This document shows positions 21,994 through 32,393 of a DNA stretch of 64,000 nt, piece after piece; position 1 is the first letter of the stretch, and the number at the start of each line of letters is the position of its first letter. The position numbers were made by a program, and so were the translations under genes. The notes beneath the pieces were generated by a model that was not told the origin of the DNA, ran no database searches, and saw only the letters and a program-made list of their open reading frames with translations. This DNA comes from Chaetoceros tenuissimus (taxonomy: Eukaryota; Bacillariophyta; Thalassiosirophyceae; Chaetocerotales; Chaetocerotaceae). The DNA is taken from the NCBI GenBank assembly GCA_021927905.1, contig BLLK01000052.1, forward strand, positions 374,501-438,500, read 5' to 3'.

Positions 21994-23564
21994 GGGGCAT
22001 TGTATGGAGTGCATATTTGCCTCTTTTGTTCGTTTCGGTTCTACCTCGGATGATTCTGACTATATTTACATATTTGCACATTTTTCATGGATTTATACAT
22101 TTCGCTTCGATTGGAGAAAGCTTGATGGCTCAAGAGATTAATATTTGCATATTTTACATTTATTGCATATCTAGCTTCAATCGGTGAAACTCCGATGGCT
22201 TCAAAAGGAAAATAAAAATAACTTTTCATATTTCATTTACTTCTCCATACTTCACCAATTCTTGTTTCCATCTTTGCAATGAAGATAATACAATCGCATC
22301 TTTATTAATTAACTGCTATAATCCAATCAAACAATTTGTTTTCTTTTCATCTCTTTGTTTCTTATTACAGATTGTACTAGAATACTCCAAATCAATAATA
22401 GCAACGAGCTTCATTCTGTCAGTATTCGCAGCTCGAATTGCTCAAATGGAAATAGTCGAAAGTTTGCTCAATAGTAAAACCTCTTTTCAGCCTTCTTTTA
22501 TTGAAGTTGCACAATAGATCCCAAAGTTGCAACAGTCTTTTCTTTGATCGATTCTCCAAATTTCAGTAAAGCGTCAACTCGATTAGATTCATCGATTGTT
22601 CTGAAATAAATCGAAAATCAAGTTCAAAATGTTTCTAGCCAATAGAAACATACTTTTTCTATTCAAAGAAGTAACATTGCATCGTACTACCATAAATACA
22701 TTCTAGATCTCTCCGATCTTTTTTGAGAGACCGAGGAATTATTTCCAAAGAATTCTAAAGTCAACCTTTCAGTGATGTACCGGTGCTGCTTTGAAAAAAT
22801 CTTTTCTTTCGCTTTCATATCCAAAGAAATATTGCTCCGACTTCCACCATCATCTAACTAGCGCATACATCTGTCTGTTGGCGTTATTCATAATGTACCG
22901 TAAAAAACAATATATCATAATATCTGCTTCGGTATCGCATGGAAAAGTATACAATGTTTTCTGTTGTGGTGTTGAATAGTGAATAGTTGGTTGTGAACAG
23001 AAAATGAGAAAATGAGTGGATGAGAGAGTTGCGGGAAAACGGAGAAACATAATATGTACATACTTGTGTAGGTATCCGTTTGTCTTACAAAATAGTAATA
23101 TTGTGACAATGAGAGATACATAGCCAGAAAAGTTTTGTTGCTGCTACACGGCTCGAAAATGTGACCAATGACGAATGACGACCTAGCCACGTTTCCATCA
23201 AAGAAATCAAAGGAACAACAATTCTAATCGATGGAAGTTTTTATAGTTATGGCGTTAATGTCCAAGGATATATTCTACTTGATGGAAGTGCGACCAATCG
23301 TATTGTGAAAGACCCTGGCTCTGCACAATTAGTAGATTGGAATTGGTCTTCCTAAGAAACTCAATAAAATCCATATTCTTAGATCACTGACACTAATCAT
23401 AGCTATACCAATGACACATCTTGTGTTGCTTGCGCAGAAGTAGTTCTTATTATTCAACAATTTCTTAACTCTTCTTAACAGAATCAAGCAATCAGATCGA
23501 ATTAGAACATGTCTACTAACTTCTTGCTACCCAAAGAACAAGTAATCTTCATGCGTTTGCTGTA
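21994..23564. other. Intergenic, 1.6 kb, with possible orphan exons
   Basis: Two short frames follow good acceptor sites: plus strand 22373-22518 after TTATTACAG (EYSKSIIATSFILSVFAARI..., stop at 22516-22518), and minus strand about 22601-22504 after TTTATTTCAG (DESNRVDALLKFGESIKEK...). Their ends overlap. A third open stretch on plus, 23179-23356, encodes GTTILIDGSFYSYGVN and ends NWSS. None has an identifiable partner exon. These may be relics or last exons of unrecognised small genes. Confidence 0.3.
23136..23162 (+). repeat. Dispersed repeat copy 1 (partner at 26839)
   Basis: A block reading gttgctgctacacggctcg followed by aaaatgt recurs at 26839-26864 with two differences. In both places a gccacgttt block follows 20-30 bases downstream. 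A shared upstream element or a transposon remnant are both possible. Confidence 0.5.
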
Positions 23565-26500
23565 CTAGTAACCTTCATTAGGCTTCACGTAGAATTTCTT
23601 TTTCCAGATTAGAAAGGATAAACAAAATAATACAATACACAGCGCCAAAGATAAGAAGATCATATTTGAATTGATTGCCAGCCACGACCTTGATTGAGGT
23701 GTTTTTAAAAACTTTGTAGGCTGTAATGTTATCAAAATGTTAAATATGAGCTTCATAATGCAAATTCATTCAACTTTTCCCCAGGCTAGACTATGAAAAA
23801 AGGTACTTACCGTAGCAGTAGGGAAGCTAGTCGGAGACATTGTCGGGGGAGATGATGCATTATTGCAAATTCCGAATTGGGTACTTTCCTGACTACCAAA
23901 TTCTCCTCCTCTCTTTACAACAGTACTCCCTACTTGAAATGAATAAGAACCATTTCCGAACTTACAACAAATTCCATCTCCATATTTATCATAAATGGAG
24001 AAAGTGTAGAATCCATCTCCCAATACAATATTTGATTTTCCAGTAGAATCGCCTGAGGCAACTACATTTTCAGCTTCATCTATAATATCCCAAGTTGTCT
24101 CACCATGATATGGGTCTGGATTGATCAAAGCAGAAACAGTTCCAGTATAGCATGGAGGTGGAGGATCGAAGCGCTCAACCTTCACATTTGCTCGTGCAGG
24201 GTTGGAAGTCAAATTAATGTCATTCACTGTCACAAAAAAGTTTGTATCTGGAGAAGTATACGATTCTCCGCTATTGAGATATGCTAAAACATCTGATTTT
24301 CCATAATTCGTTCCAAGATCACGCTTATGAACCATGACTTGATCTCCACCTTCTAAAGTACCGCTATTGATACCGGTTTTTCTATTGAAGCTCACATAGT
24401 AGCTCTCATTCAAATCGGCCTTTGCAATGACCATATCCTCTTCAGCAACATTGGAGTTTCCATAGTCGGAAAGTCCAATAAGATTTCCTTCCCATCCCTC
24501 AAATGAGATGGGTATCTGCTTGTCCTTGTACCAACCAAGTTGCCAGTTCTTTGGTGCATTAAAACACTGTATTGGACCGTCGTCATTACTTGTGCTGAAT
24601 CCCAGCATGCCACTTTTATCCCCATAAGTTGCTTGTGACCCGATACCAGCAGGATCTCCAGAATGGCCTAATGAAAGATTGTGTCCAAGTTCATGAGCTA
24701 AAGAAAGAGAAGAATAAAAGATGTATCAATAATAGTTTCTACAGAGTTAATAAACAAGAATATAAGCACCGCAACTTACCTTGAGCCGAAACATAAGTGC
24801 ACCAGTTATCAGAGTATACAGAACGCCAATTATTCACATGAGCATATGCAAGACCTTTCATGGTTCCAGGGGGAAGACAAAACATTATATGATCTGCGAT
24901 TTGGTTTGGGCTAGTAACACTAAACTTTACATTCAATGCAACAGAAATGTAATTATTCATGACAGAGTCTCCATCAGTGGATGAAGATGGAACGGACACA
25001 GTGGTTACACCCTTATTGATCCCATCACCTGTTGCAGGTACAAAGTTCAATTGATTGTAGGAACATTGCTTGTACCAAGACTGAAGGTTTAGAGAATCAT
25101 TAGCATTCTCAAAAATATTCTCTGCAAGTTCACTTTCAGAAGCAGTTGTGGATTTATCTACAGCAATAACACGAACAACAAGGACAGTTCTAGTTCCAGC
25201 ACATGATCCTCCTAGGTAGGTACCACAGTTTCCAACAACTTGAGTCTGGAGTTTACGTGCAGAAATCTCATTGCCATTGTTTCTCGACTTCGTCTTCCTT
25301 TTATCGTCCTTTGATTTCTTCTTCTGGTTTTTGTTTTCCTTCGACTTCTTTTCTTTGTTGTCCTTCGACTTCTTCTCGCCTTTGCTATCCTTTGTTTTCT
25401 TCCAAACTCCATCGTCCTTTGATTTCTTCTTTGCGTTTGCCGTGTCTTTGGACTTCTTTTCATCTCTATTTCCCTTCGACTTTTTCTTTGATGATTTATT
25501 GTAATTTTCATTATCTGCTGACTTCTTCTCATCTTTTGACTTTTTCGTGCTCTTTGAATTCGTTTCACTCTTCGACTTCTTCTCATCTTTAGAATCCTTC
25601 GATTTCTTGTAACTCTTGGACTTCTTCTCGTCCTTTAATGTCTGTTCATCTTTATCGTCCTTCTTTTCATCAGATCTCAAGACTGAAGGTGAATATGAAG
25701 GTAGATTCGAAGGCAACAAGGTAGGCATGTGCGATCTCAACTCTGTAGGTAGTTCAGAAGGTACATCACTTAATAGTATGGAAGGGAACGAACTTGGATT
25801 AGTAGAAGGTACCTCAATCTCTTCCGAAGGCAACTGAATCTCCTCCTTCTTCTTTTCAATTTTAGGAGGAGAATTAGAATCTATCTCCCCTTTAGACTCG
25901 TCAATCATTGCATCAGCATCAAATACAAGGTTAACCTCGCCAGATATGAACTTGCCATGTCCAAAGTTGTTTCTGATAAATTCTTTGTCTATTGCTTTCA
26001 CCTTGTAACTTTTTCCAATTGGAGTTTCGCAGGTCATGAATTGATCATCAGTTCCGTCTTCATGTTGTACATCTACGATAGAACCAATACATTCAAAGCA
26101 ACCTCTACTGTCTTGATTTCCATCCTCGACACAAGTTCCACAACATGCTTCACCTGTAACAGAACAGATATCACATTGCTTGGGATCTGTTTCAGCAAAA
26201 AGACTGGGTTGAATAGTAGGTGGTTTACTACTACTTGGTACGATTGTCTGAGATTTCGTAGGCGAACCAGCAACTGTTGGTGAGCCCAATGGAGCGTGTT
26301 TTCGCTGCTATCGCAAAAGAGAGAACACATGAGACATTCTAAATTTAATAATGGCAGGTGCAACAAAGCAAATGCAAGCAAGAAATACTTACCATTTTTG
26401 TATTGCTTTCGTTGTTTGTTTGATTGATTGAGAAGAATATATTGTTTCCATTTGAATACTTTATTGGTTGCTCCCCTGATACACCAAGATTCTTTTCAAG

Positions 26501-26635
26501 TCGACGAGTGTTATCTAAACCATTCTCCATTGTATTTCTGACGAGGCTTATTCTTGACTTCTTTGCTGCCATGGACATCTCTGAAGAAAGGAGTAGAAGT
26601 ACGTGAATTGCTGAAAGCCGCTTGAAATATTTCAT
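23565..26635 (-). CDS. Metzincin zinc metalloprotease (gametolysin/M11-like) with charged linker and C-terminal membrane helix, four exons (937 aa)
   Basis: Exons 26635-26393, 26307-24780, 24697-23811 and 23720-23565; introns of 85, 82 and 90 bp. A signal peptide (RLSAIHVLLLLSSEMSMAA) leads into a Cys-rich segment (CDICSVTGEACCGTCVEDG), a Ser/Pro linker, and an extreme Lys/Ser/Asp tract of about 140 residues built from DEKKSKD-like units. The protease domain follows. Splicing joins SAQ|AHELGHNLSLGH, a complete zinc-binding HExxHxxxxxH (H592-H602), with a possible Met-turn (SGMLGFS). A C-terminal domain has a GDGICCKFGNGSY motif seen in other stramenopile secreted proteins. The last exon adds a hydrophobic helix (MIFLSLALCIVLFCLSFLIW) and KKK tail. 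Likely a surface or matrix endopeptidase; family assignment to M11 rather than another metzincin is moderate. Confidence 0.85.
25250..25680 (-). repeat. Coding Lys/Ser/Asp repeat tract in the metalloprotease
   Basis: Degenerate units of 18-36 bp encode KKSKD, DEKKSK and KTKDSKGEKK-type blocks. The codons AAG, TCG/TCC and GAC/GAT dominate, so the opposite strand also shows long stop-free frames. The tract sits between the Ser/Pro linker and the catalytic domain. Confidence 0.8.
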
Positions 26636-27003
26636 TGTGATGGAAATGAGAAAGTACAAATAGATTTTGTTCCTTTAATAATGAAACTGTTTGGAAAATT
26701 TGCCTCAGTTCAAGCATAGTAAAAGTAATGTGTTATGTGAAAAAGTGATATTTTCAAAAGTTCCTGTTTTGATGGTCTAAAAACGCCATAAGTTGGGACT
26801 CAATATGGGACTCATGCGCGCTAGCCAAGGAATATGATGTTGCTGCTATGCGGCTCGAAAATGTATGTTGACTGTTGACGATTGGCCACGTTTTTTTAGA
26901 AAAGAAGAAGGAATAAAATTAAAATGTACATGTGAAAGTGAAAGCATTGTACCAAGTTAAAGTGTTTGTTCTACAACAATACAAAGAATAGAATACAATT
27001 AGC
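26636..27003. other. Divergent intergenic region (368 bp) with dispersed repeat copy 2
   Basis: Upstream region of the protease (-) and the ankyrin-like gene (+). It contains at 26839-26864 the second copy of the block found at 23136-23162, followed by ggccacgttt at 26884. No ORF. Confidence 0.5.
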
Positions 27004-28683
27004 ATGTCTATCCTCAACAACAGGATATGTGCCCTCTTTACAGGCATTTCATCAGAGGAAGACAATCCCATGAATACATTTCAGTGGTGGTCTGAAAATT
27101 TCGGGTCTGATGAATGGCAATTGTCGACAACATCTCATCTCCTCCGCAACTGCCGTCCCAATTACAAAGAACTTAAACGACAAATGCACAACATAGAATC
27201 TAGCAATGCATGTACATTTCGTATCCTTCTCAAAGTCATGTTTGGCAACATTCACTCTCCAGTTCCATTTCACTTTGTGCAAAAAATCACCCCCATTTTG
27301 AAAACGAGAAAAGATATCTTGTGTACATGTAGTTCGCAAGTGAACTTTTATCCATGTACAGCCTGTCAAGAACAAAGTTCCACCGTGAATTTTTTAGGAT
27401 TCATGAGTTACATTTGTTCCAATCCTAATGTAGAACAAGCTGTCGTGACACATATGTTGACCTTTGACGAGGATCCAATGATGTCTTTGTCGATACAACA
27501 AATGAGAAGTTTGATTGCTGTTGCGATTTCTCATTCGGCTTTGGGTGCTTTGAGAGCGATTGTAGATTTGGTACCTGGTGTTTTATTGGAATATGATCAG
27601 GAATCTTTGACGCCCATTTACCTTTTGCTTCGAACAGATGAGGAGGAGGAGGAAGACAATGACGATATGCGACGAGAACCAGAACCAAGAACAAGTTATG
27701 GAAGAAAAAGTGACATGTTGAAAATTATATTGGCAAAGGGCCAAGAGTATAATATACCCTTGATTACTGGGAACGATTTGGCCAATGGATGCTATAAGAA
27801 ACAAGTAGAACGAATCAATTTCACAACGTTATGGCAATGGTTTCAAAGTCAATTACTGAATGTTCAAATGGATTGGAGGAAGAAACAAAGACGACGAAAA
27901 CCAGCATGTATGGTGTCTTCTCCACTCGATATGGCATTTTATCATTTGCAAAAGCAATTTCGAAGGAATAAAAAGAAAATGGACAATGTGGAACCTATTG
28001 ACCAACATCAATTGGAAGATCAATGGAAATGTCTCAAATTGTGTGTGGAATATATCACGATTCAAGAACCGTCGTTTGATGTTGTCAAATATTTACTCAA
28101 TTGGAGACCGACGCTATATGGTTTCTTTACAGAAATGATTGAGTACTTGGATATTGATTTATTGTCCAAAGATGAAAGAGGTAGAACTCCTCTTTTACGA
28201 GCATTGTTACAACGGCCTCAAAGGTTTTACCTCATTGAAGAATTGATTAAACTTGTGGAAGATTATGTTGATGATAATAGTGATAATGCACAAGAATTGT
28301 TGAATCCCATCAAGAGTTATATTGACAATGATGGTCATGAGGTAAATGATACTTACTTGCTGCATGTAGCACTACAGTCTAGTTTGCAGACTTCTCTAGT
28401 ATGCAAATTGATTGATTTGAATCCTGATGCATTGCAAGCTGTGGATCCCGTGTCTGGTCTCTTGCCATATTTGCAATGTGCAAGTGATAAAAGCAGGACA
28501 TTGGATGATATATATACAATTTTACGAGTAGATCCCGGTGCAATTGAGTCACAAGGTGTTGCTGGACAAGCAGCCAGAAGAAAGACCAAGAATTATCCAG
28601 AATATGAATTCAACACTATCATCGCAGTATCAATTGGAATATTATGCTTTGTTTTACAACTGTTTACGAGATACACTAGCTGA
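27004..28683 (+). CDS. Ankyrin-like repeat protein with C-terminal membrane helix (559 aa)
   Basis: A single-exon gene of 559 residues. The N-terminal half is helical and Cys-containing (DILCTCSSQVNFYPCTAC, about 100-118). The C-terminal half has degenerate ankyrin-like helix pairs, most visibly DERGRTPLLRALLQRP, HEVNDTYLLHVALQSSLQ and DPVSGLLPYLQCASDKSRT before LDDIYTILRVDP. A final hydrophobic helix (IIAVSIGILCFVLQLF) suggests tail anchoring. This pattern, divergent ankyrin repeats ending in 'DP.(S/T)GL.P...A' and an 'IY.LLR.DP' motif, is common in large diatom families of unknown function. An acidic insert (EEEEEDNDDMRREPEPR) lies near residue 215. No catalytic motif is seen. It is divergent from the metalloprotease and convergent with the next gene. 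Confidence 0.75.
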   Translation: MSILNNRICALFTGISSEEDNPMNTFQWWSENFGSDEWQLSTTSHLLRNCRPNYKELKRQMHNIESSNACTFRILLKVMFGNIHSPVPFHFVQKITPILKTRKDILCTCSSQVNFYPCTACQEQSSTVNFLGFMSYICSNPNVEQAVVTHMLTFDEDPMMSLSIQQMRSLIAVAISHSALGALRAIVDLVPGVLLEYDQESLTPIYLLLRTDEEEEEDNDDMRREPEPRTSYGRKSDMLKIILAKGQEYNIPLITGNDLANGCYKKQVERINFTTLWQWFQSQLLNVQMDWRKKQRRRKPACMVSSPLDMAFYHLQKQFRRNKKKMDNVEPIDQHQLEDQWKCLKLCVEYITIQEPSFDVVKYLLNWRPTLYGFFTEMIEYLDIDLLSKDERGRTPLLRALLQRPQRFYLIEELIKLVEDYVDDNSDNAQELLNPIKSYIDNDGHEVNDTYLLHVALQSSLQTSLVCKLIDLNPDALQAVDPVSGLLPYLQCASDKSRTLDDIYTILRVDPGAIESQGVAGQAARRKTKNYPEYEFNTIIAVSIGILCFVLQLFTRYTS

Positions 28684-28759
28684 GCATGACATGTAATTAT
28701 TATCTTAAAATCATTCATCCTTGAGCTGAGTTTGTAGATTCTTATATTTCTATATTTTT

Positions 28760-29781
28760 CTAATCTGTTTCAACATCTACTCTAGCGTTGGGATTCAAAG
28801 GTTCCTTCTCATCCTTCTTACTTCTAGTCGACAGGGTAGTTTTGTCCCCCTTTGGGCCGAATTCAGATCTTTGTAGTCCTCCATCCACAGTGACGCCATG
28901 GATGCGACCAGCAACGTGCATTCCTCCAAAGAATCTGAACTCATTATTGTCAAAGTGTCCAAGAGGTATAATCTCTTCACCGCCGCCAATAATATCATTG
29001 ATTAACTCTGCGCCGCCAATGAAGAATGCAATTGCCGAAGTAATGATCCCAAACCAGCCTGCAGCTTTATCAGTGTTGTAGTCATCTATTCCAGCTGCTA
29101 GCAAAAAGAATGTCAACATTAGGGAAAAGATGAGACTACAGATTGCTAGATTTTGTTTGAAGGTGCAGATCCATAAAATGAACGTGAATATTCCCATCAT
29201 AATCAGCATAGCTTGTACTCCTTTTGGATTGATGGAAATAAAGTCTACAGATATATTTTCGTTTGTGGCACCAATAGCTGAATACAATCTGACGAGAATC
29301 TCTGCTGTGGATATGCTGACATCAATTTGATTAGTGCTTCTCTTTTCAAGATTTAATGTTAGAGGTGAAAAGGAATACTGCTCACCTCATCCAGAATGCT
29401 CCATAACTCAAAAAGGCTGTAAAACCAAACATATTGTTGCGTTTAATTTCGCATAGGCCTGCAATTATCTGAAGCAGTCCTCCATAAAATAAGCCGAACC
29501 CCCATACGAGATTCTCAACACCATTTAATTCTTCAACGTTGTTCCCAGTTAACTTTGTATGTTTCATTTGCAACAAGGCAGTGGTCAGACCGAATGCGAA
29601 TAGTCCTAGAGGAGCTGGGTTTGGCTAATGAACCAAAGTAAGCAACAAGATATTCTAACAGAGCAATCCATAAAATTCTCTTTTCACTTACCACTGGCGA
29701 GTTGATGTGCGGTGCTAGATTTTTTATTTCTTCCGCTAAGCTTCCCTCTTGTCTTCTTACTTCCATTGATGAGGACATCAT
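28760..29781 (-). CDS. GPR1/FUN34/YaaH-family membrane transporter (acetate/organic-anion type), three exons (301 aa)
   Basis: Exons 29781-29692, 29624-29386 and 29336-28760; introns of 67 and 49 bp, the latter very short. Exon 2 opens with [20 protein letters not shown], matching the family signature N-P-[AV]-P-[LF]-G-L. It is followed by [16 protein letters not shown] and [16 protein letters not shown], also family-typical. About six membrane helices are visible, the last in [19 protein letters not shown]. The family includes yeast Ady2 and bacterial SatP, which move acetate or succinate with protons, and some members are tied to ammonium export. After the helices a soluble tail of about 70 residues (ends NARVDVETD) is longer than in bacterial homologues. 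The start is the first ATG of a frame already open upstream. Confidence 0.85.
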
Positions 29782-30622
29782 TACTTTAGGTCTCGATTGT
29801 AAATTCAAGTGTAGTTTCTCTTTTCAGCTTTTATTCAGTTTATTGTTGATTCAATAGTTTATGTGTTGATGGCACATAGTACAGCAGATACAACAGTAGT
29901 ACGATCTTTTTGCGAACACTGCAATCAAGGAGAAATCAACAATGAGAACCCTAACTTTTTTAGCTAAATGACAGCATGAAGTATATCCGCATTTTTAGTA
30001 CGTCAGTTTTGAACAGTCTTATGTTTCCTCGCTTCCTCGATTCTCCACCATGTCAAAATTGAAAGCAACCCCTATGAGTTTGTATGATTTTTATAGGTGG
30101 AATATCTATGGTAAAAGAGCTACAGATGATGCCTTTTTGTTGTCTGCTAGTACAAGTACAAAAATAAAAACATCAGCCATGCAATATTGCATACAACGAT
30201 CATGATTTTCTTTCTTCCGCATTTCAAAAAGCAAGCCTTGTTGTATACAAGATCCTGATTTCGCATGAAACAACGAGCGACGCCATTCTTACCTTCTTCT
30301 AGCATACATTTTTTTTTCATCATTCTTATTTCTGCATTAAATCCAGGTCCAAAAATGTATGCATGTTTCAGACGATTCAGCTTCTTGAATCTGTTTTAAA
30401 AGTTCTATTGGCTGTGTAGAAACAAATAGAATGCGATTCGTAGGTAATGAGAGGTTGAGCGAATGGTCGTCGACTTCCAACGAATGTAGAAACATTGAGA
30501 GATCCTCTTGTGATAACACAGCAAGTAATACCAGAAAAATAAATGTTGCAATGTATAAATAATAGATTGAAATATAGATTTACTTTTCACAAATAAACAT
30601 GAATCATTTTTACTACTCCTAG
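29782..30622. other. Intergenic (841 bp)
   Basis: AT-rich spacer between the 5' end of the transporter gene and the 3' end of the SOD-like gene. Short frames of 60-82 codons on the minus strand (30337-30519, 30405-30653) have no domain features. I see no repeat or RNA gene. Confidence 0.5.
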
Positions 30623-31266
30623 CTACTGTGAAACATTCTTTAATACACCACATGCTACAACCTTTGCTCGTTGACTTTTCCTAGATGCATTTACTCTCGA
30701 ATTATCATAGATGACGACTACATGACCCTCATTCTCGTGATGTAATAGACCATTGCTGAAAGCTTTAATTGTACCTACACCTTTCCCTACTTCATTCGTT
30801 GAAATTATAGCTCCACTCTTTTTTGTCCAAGGATTTCGTCGAACCTTATCAGTATTCTTGAAGTAACGTGCGTTTGGACTTGAACATTCATTGCCTTTGT
30901 GGATTGAAATGAGGCAGTCTCTGCAATTGGCAGGACCGCCGTTGAGGAAGTAACTGATATCCATTTCATCAGAGTCCTTGTCATTGAAAGTTAAGGTAAT
31001 ACCAGCATAAGTAGACGATGTTGTATCGTAAGACTCCCATCTTTGTGTTTGTGAGGGTTCCATATATGCATGTAGGATACGTTTTTGAGATTGCTGTGAA
31101 AACCTTTGCTTGGTATTCTGCTTTCGAAAGACTTGATTGCTCGCTCATATTTAGTGGTTATATTTCTTAAACCTTTTGCTTCACTATAGTTTGGCATAAT
31201 GATTACAGCAGTTAGTAAAGAAGTAAAAGCAAAGAAAAAAGATGCTTGGAAATATCTGTACATCAT
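30623..31266 (-). CDS. Cu/Zn superoxide dismutase-like secreted protein, frame-shifted
   Basis: A signal peptide frame starts at 31266 (MMYRYFQASFFFAFTSLLTA). The SOD-like part lies in a different frame, stop-free from about 31145 down to 30623. No intron fits between them, so one frameshift in the 31145-30991 overlap is the simplest reading: a sequencing error or a decaying gene. The SOD-like part has DCLISIHKGNEC, then ARYFKNTDK, NPWTKKSG, GHVVVIYDN and the end KVVACGVL. This follows the Cu/Zn-SOD fold order of a His-containing strand, a zinc-loop DPW-like motif, GHAVVVH and RIACGVI. Several copper-binding His of true Cu/Zn-SODs are absent (ISIH in place of HxH, VIYD in place of VVHD), so catalytic activity is doubtful. 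Diatoms carry many such SOD-like secreted proteins. Confidence 0.55.
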
Positions 31267-31379
31267 TTTGGATAACAATGGATTACTAAAAGTGGCTGTT
31301 GATGATTTATGAGAGGTGAGATAGTCTGAGAGGCAGATTATCTTCCTCTGTGGGAGCGGTCACGTGTCTTTTGTCGACC

Positions 31380-32393
31380 CATGGATGGGTTTCGAGATCA
31401 ATGTACAATCCCTATCGGACTGGTAATTAATTTACTTAAGCCCTTTTGCAAGAAAACCTACTAGCCTGATTGAGTCTTGTTTGGCAAAAAGTGGAAAAAC
31501 ACAACCGACGCTCCATACAAACTACATACAAATAAATCAACAATTGCATCTAATTCAGCAGCTTCAAATAACACCATATACCTTTCAAAACCTGCGAAAC
31601 CCTCAACATTCTTCTACTTTGATACTTTCTCTAATAGAATGTTGAGGGTTTCGCAGGTTTTGACGGTTTCATACATTAGAACAAGTCGGTCGAAATTTCA
31701 TCGACACGACATGAAGAATAGACAACATCTTCAACAAAAATCTAATTATTTCCTATATAAACGCATTTTGATACACAAATTCGTGTAAATTCCTATACTT
31801 TAACTTCATCCAATAAAAACTTGCAGATTCTGCAGGTTTTGAAGCAATCATTCAATAGAACAAGTCGATCAGAAATCCACCAACATGACACAAAAACTTG
31901 AAAGAAAATGCTTTAATCAACACCATAAACATTTCAAAAATGCGAAATCCTCAACAATCTTCTACTTTGATACTTAATCTAATGGAATATTGATGATTTT
32001 GCCGGTTTTTAAGGTTCCATTTTATACATCTATTAAGGAAACTTGAAGTGAGGTGTGGGTAGCAATATGCAGTCTACACCGGGAGAAAACAACAATCTAC
32101 CTGTCGTTCTTGTAATGAAATAGTTTAATATAGTAGAAATATGTACCGTCTTTTTAATTTTCATGTTACATCAATTATTTAGTAGAACATGAAAACTGCA
32201 TTGAAAAATCATTTTTATCCATCCGTTTGTGTGTACGTATAAAAGATATGGCAAACGAATACCTTCTTATATATCAGGGATAAAAAGTGTACTTTCTTTT
32301 TTTTTGGATTACTTAAGCCCCTCTTCTGAACGGATGTCAAAAGTCTTAGACTTTTTTGCGAAGTTTGTACATTGATCTCGAAACCCATCCATG
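31380..32393. repeat. 1.0-kb segment bounded by perfect 29-bp inverted repeats (MITE-like or non-autonomous element)
   Basis: Bases 31380-31408 (begins catggatgggtttcgag, ends atgtacaa) are the exact reverse complement of 32365-32393. A further pair of acttaagcccc/t blocks lies just inside both ends, near 31433 and 32321. There is no transposase ORF. I could not identify a clear target-site duplication outside the repeats. It resembles a non-autonomous DNA transposon, but a simple inverted duplication is not excluded. Confidence 0.55.
31585..31663. repeat. 79-nt hairpin: 28-bp perfect stem, 23-nt loop
   Basis: The arm 31585-31612 (starts tcaaaacctgcgaaaccc) is perfectly complementary to 31636-31663. 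Degraded copies of parts of the same unit recur at about 31825-31890 and 31920-32010 (shared cttctactttgatact and agaacaagtcg blocks), where the stem is no longer perfect. A transcript would fold into a structure of pre-miRNA size. No expression evidence. Confidence 0.6.

Noticed and set aside
25212-25592. Arg/Lys-rich and Phe/Ser-rich frames overlapping the protease linker on both strands
   Set aside because: By-products of the KKSKD repeat read in other frames.
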